A stretch of DNA of 7,867 bases, from the NCBI GenBank assembly GCA_019348095.1, contig JAHWKC010000098.1, positions 1-7,867 of the forward strand. Direction: 5' to 3'. The DNA comes from Pseudomonadota bacterium. GTDB lineage: Bacteria > Pseudomonadota > Gammaproteobacteria > Xanthomonadales > Xanthomonadaceae. Below are positions 6,300-7,867 of this stretch, one piece after another; the first letter of the stretch is position 1, and each line of letters opens with the position of its first letter. Position numbers and translations under genes: made by a program. The notes below the pieces were generated by a model. It was given only the letters and a program-made list of their open reading frames with translations. It did not search any database and was not told the origin of the DNA.

Positions 6300-6446
6300 A
6301 TGAGCCAGCCAGCGGATCGGCCCCCGATCGCGCGCACGCACGCCGCCGGGCACCTCGCCCGCCGCGGGAGCCTGCCGGGTGGTGCGGTCTTGCGCCCCAT
6401 GTCATGCAGCCAAGCCCGGGGTCGGCGCAGGCCGCCCGTCCGCTGA
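6300..6446 (+). CDS. possible 48-codon leader ORF upstream of the ATP-grasp gene
   Basis: ATG at 6300 is preceded by a good Shine-Dalgarno, GTGGAG (GGAG at 6288-6291), with 8-nt spacing. The ORF ends at TGA 6444-6446, overlapping the likely ATP-grasp ATG (6446-6448) as TGATG, the classic arrangement for translational coupling. The 48-aa product (starting MSQPADRPPIARTHAAG) is very Arg- and Pro-rich (10 Arg), has no recognisable domain or membrane segment, and could equally be a chance ORF in GC-rich DNA. If translated, it may act only to deliver ribosomes to the ATP-grasp start, which lacks its own Shine-Dalgarno. Confidence 0.35.
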   Translation: MSQPADRPPIARTHAAGHLARRGSLPGGAVLRPMSCSQARGRRRPPVR

Positions 6447-7618
6447 TGCGTGGCCAGGCCCACCCGCGCAGGCGACGCAAGGTGCTGGTGCTGGACGGCC
6501 ACAGCAAGGCGGCCGCCCAGGTGGTGCTGGCGCTGCCGCCGGCGTGCGCGGTGGATGTCGCTGCCTCCGATCCGCACTGTCTGAGCTTCGCCTCGCGCCG
6601 GGTCGCGCGGCGCCTGCAGCAGCCCGAGGCGGCCGAGGCGTTGCGCGCGTGGTTGGCCACGCGTGATGGCGAGATCGACTACGACCTGATCGTGCCGAGC
6701 ACCGAGCGCTCGCTGGTGGCCTTGAAGTCGCAGGACCTGCCGCCTCGATTGCGGGCGAAGCTGGTGATCCCCGAGGAGTCCTCGATCGACGTCGCCCTGG
6801 ACAAGCACGAAAGTTCGGCGGTGGCGCAGCGCCTGGGCATCAAGGTGCCCCGCAGCACGCTGGTCCGGGCACTGGACGAGTTGCCTGAGCACCCGACGTA
6901 CCCGCTCGCGATCAAGCCGATCAACAGCAAGGTACTGGTCGAGGGCACGCTGCGGACGCTGGCGGTGCGGATCTGCGCCACGGGCGCCGAGCGCATCCAG
7001 GCACACCGAAAATTGCTGCAGCACACCGCCGTGGTCGAGCAGGAGTATTTCCGCGGGCGCGGCTTCGGGGTGGAGGCGCTGTTCGAGCACGGCACGCCGC
7101 GCTGGCTGTTCGCCCACGAGCGCATCCATGAATTCCCGCTGACCGGCGGCGGCAGCACCTACCGCCGCGCGGTGGCGGCGCCGGACGCGATCATCGTGGC
7201 CAGTGTGCTGCTGCTGCGGCACCTGCGCTGGCACGGCGTGGCGATGGTCGAATTCAAGGTGGCCGACGACGGCGACTACCGGCTGATGGAAATCAATCCG
7301 CGCCTGTGGGGTTCACTGCCGCTGGCGGTGGCGGCGGGTAGGCGCCTGGTGGCGGCGGTACAGGTGTGCTCACGTCACCCCCCGGAGCGCGGCAGCCCCT
7401 TGCCGCGCGCCCCGTCGCCGAAGCTACATCCCTGTGGTCACAACCGTGGGCCGAGCCGCGGAACGCCTCACGGTCGCACGACCACCGCACGAGACCTCGC
7501 CCAGCAGCACCAGCGGCACGAAGCCGTCCGCTGCGGGCCGCGCGGGCGCTGCAGCGGCGGGCACGTCGGGCATGTCCAGCCCGAACTCGCGCCTGAAGGC
7601 GCTGGAATCGAGAACTGA
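6446..7618 (+). CDS. ATP-grasp domain ligase with atypical C-terminus
   Basis: Cytoplasmic ATP-dependent carboxylate-amine (or similar) ligase of the carbamoyl-phosphate-synthase-like ATP-grasp type; substrate unknown, possibly linked to cell-surface sugar metabolism by the rmlD neighbour. From ATG 6446 the product is 390 aa; ATG 6404 and GTG 6239 are in-frame alternatives without better support. Visible: N-terminal Rossmann-like RKVLVLDGHS (11-20); LIVPSTERSL (81-90); DKHESSAVAQRLGIKVP (119-135); YPLAIKP with ATP-binding-type K157; VVEQEYFRGRGFGVE (196-210); the Gly-rich PLTGGGSTYRR (231-241); GVAMVEFK with E269 and LMEINPR with E282 and N284 as magnesium ligands. After AAG (residue 298, near 7340) family similarity stops. 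The last 92 residues are Arg/His/Pro-rich and partly antisense to rmlD. The usual C-terminal segment is therefore missing or replaced, and the functional end is uncertain. Confidence 0.75.
   Translation: MRGQAHPRRRRKVLVLDGHSKAAAQVVLALPPACAVDVAASDPHCLSFASRRVARRLQQPEAAEALRAWLATRDGEIDYDLIVPSTERSLVALKSQDLPPRLRAKLVIPEESSIDVALDKHESSAVAQRLGIKVPRSTLVRALDELPEHPTYPLAIKPINSKVLVEGTLRTLAVRICATGAERIQAHRKLLQHTAVVEQEYFRGRGFGVEALFEHGTPRWLFAHERIHEFPLTGGGSTYRRAVAAPDAIIVASVLLLRHLRWHGVAMVEFKVADDGDYRLMEINPRLWGSLPLAVAAGRRLVAAVQVCSRHPPERGSPLPRAPSPKLHPCGHNRGPSRGTPHGRTTTARDLAQQHQRHEAVRCGPRGRCSGGHVGHVQPELAPEGAGIEN
7387..7408. terminator. GC-rich hairpin between converging ATP-grasp and rmlD genes
   Basis: GCGCGGCA (7387-7394) pairs perfectly with TGCCGCGC (7401-7408) over a 6-nt loop. 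It lies 15 bp past the rmlD-frame stop (7424) and 47 bp past the end of recognisable ATP-grasp similarity, where a shared terminator of convergent genes would be expected. There is no T-run on either strand, so any termination would be factor-assisted or inefficient. It lies inside the nominal ATP-grasp frame, which adds to doubt about that frame's 3' part. Confidence 0.4.
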
Positions 7619-7867
7619 CCAGCTCGGCCGGCGGGCCCGGGTCGGGAACTGGGACGTGGGGATCGGCCGGACGTGCGCGACGGGGCCGCCGAGGGTGCCG
7701 CTGACCCTGAAGATCTCCGCCGCGAATTCGGCCCAGCTGCACTTGCCGGTGCCGCAAAGATGGTAGGTGCGCCCCAGATGGGTTCGATCGCCGCTCCGCC
7801 AGCGCTCGGCAACCAGCAGGATGGCGTCGGCAAGGTCGAGGGCACTGGTGGGGCAGCCGACCTGGTC
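7424..7867 (-). CDS. rmlD: dTDP-4-dehydrorhamnose reductase, C-terminal part (partial at window edge)
   Basis: RmlD catalyses the last step of dTDP-L-rhamnose synthesis, NAD(P)H reduction of dTDP-4-dehydrorhamnose, supplying rhamnose for O-antigen or exopolysaccharide; cytoplasmic. The minus frame is open from 7867 to a TAG at 7424-7426, giving 147 C-terminal residues. Signatures: DQVGCPTSALDLADAI (1-16), the conserved D-Q-x-G-x-P-T of RmlD; RTYHLCGTGKCSWAEFA (33-49); VRPIPTSQFPTRARRPSWS (66-84), the family PI.T..FP..A.RP.nS segment; and the LDSS..R.EFGLDMPD end (86-101). The NAD-binding half and the YxxxK catalytic motif lie outside the window. RmlD proteins normally end about 10-20 residues after FGL.LP.W; here Trp is absent and 46 unrelated residues follow, so the true or ancestral end may be near 7565. 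The last 195 bp overlap the opposing ATP-grasp frame. Confidence 0.75.
   Translation of the reverse strand, partial: DQVGCPTSALDLADAILLVAERWRSGDRTHLGRTYHLCGTGKCSWAEFAAEIFRVSGTLGGPVAHVRPIPTSQFPTRARRPSWSVLDSSAFRREFGLDMPDVPAAAAPARPAADGFVPLVLLGEVSCGGRATVRRSAARPTVVTTGM

Noticed and set aside
5972..7234. 420-codon minus-strand frame across the divergent region and ATP-grasp gene
   Set aside because: It crosses the lipoprotein gene's signal-peptide region and the ATP-grasp core in antisense, with no family signature.
7293..7757. Minus-strand frame ending in a proline-rich tail (VPPPPGAYPPPPPAAV)
   Set aside because: The Pro run comes from GGC/GGT-rich DNA, and the frame is out of phase with the clear RmlD reading on the same strand.
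1..7867. CRISPR arrays, tRNA/rRNA genes, transposases or toxin-antitoxin pairs
   Set aside because: No regularly spaced repeats, cloverleaf-like segments or DDE/HUH transposase motifs were visible on either strand, and no small gene pair of toxin-antitoxin character was found.

Overview
This is a high-GC window with the coding style of a gammaproteobacterium of the Xanthomonadaceae/Lysobacteraceae type (Lysobacter, Luteimonas, Xanthomonas and relatives). The placement rests on close full-length UvrD similarity to the gammaproteobacterial protein, a DUF2782-type lipoprotein, and short intergenic stem-loop repeats beginning with GTAG, which are typical of this family. No database search was possible; all family names come from motif recognition.

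Layout. Positions 2-2794 (+) hold the 3' part of a large multidomain c-di-GMP enzyme: PAS domains, then a PAS domain carrying the full LOV (blue-light, flavin-binding) signature, then apparently intact GGDEF and EAL domains. A 148-bp gap follows, containing a GAACGG repeat cluster and a 72-bp inverted pair of REP-like hairpins (a REPIN-like element). Next is uvrD (2943-5150, +), DNA helicase II, with every helicase motif present. A 218-bp gap between uvrD and the convergent minus-strand genes holds a 9-bp hairpin of a dispersed-repeat type and one or two GTAG-type REP units. On the minus strand, a DUF2782-like lipoprotein (6114-5806) and a GNAT acetyltransferase (5812-5369) overlap by 7 bp and look translationally coupled.

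From about 6115 rightward the content changes. A divergent region leads to a possible 48-codon leader ORF (6300-6446) whose stop overlaps, as TGATG, the likely start of an ATP-grasp ligase (6446 onward). Entering from the right edge on the minus strand is the C-terminal half of a dTDP-4-dehydrorhamnose reductase (RmlD). This CDS is easy to miss because its start lies outside the window. The ATP-grasp and rmlD frames converge and overlap by 195 bp, and recognisable homology in both stops before the overlap, so about 7341-7565 looks like a rearranged or decayed junction.

How the genes relate. The left and middle genes are housekeeping or signalling genes that need not act together (light or redox input to c-di-GMP; DNA repair). 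The ATP-grasp plus RmlD pair points to surface polysaccharide or nucleotide-sugar metabolism and may be the edge of an accessory cluster. The strongest observations are the LOV-GGDEF-EAL photoreceptor candidate, the REPIN upstream of uvrD, and the odd ATP-grasp/rmlD junction. I found no CRISPR array, tRNA, rRNA or transposase gene.
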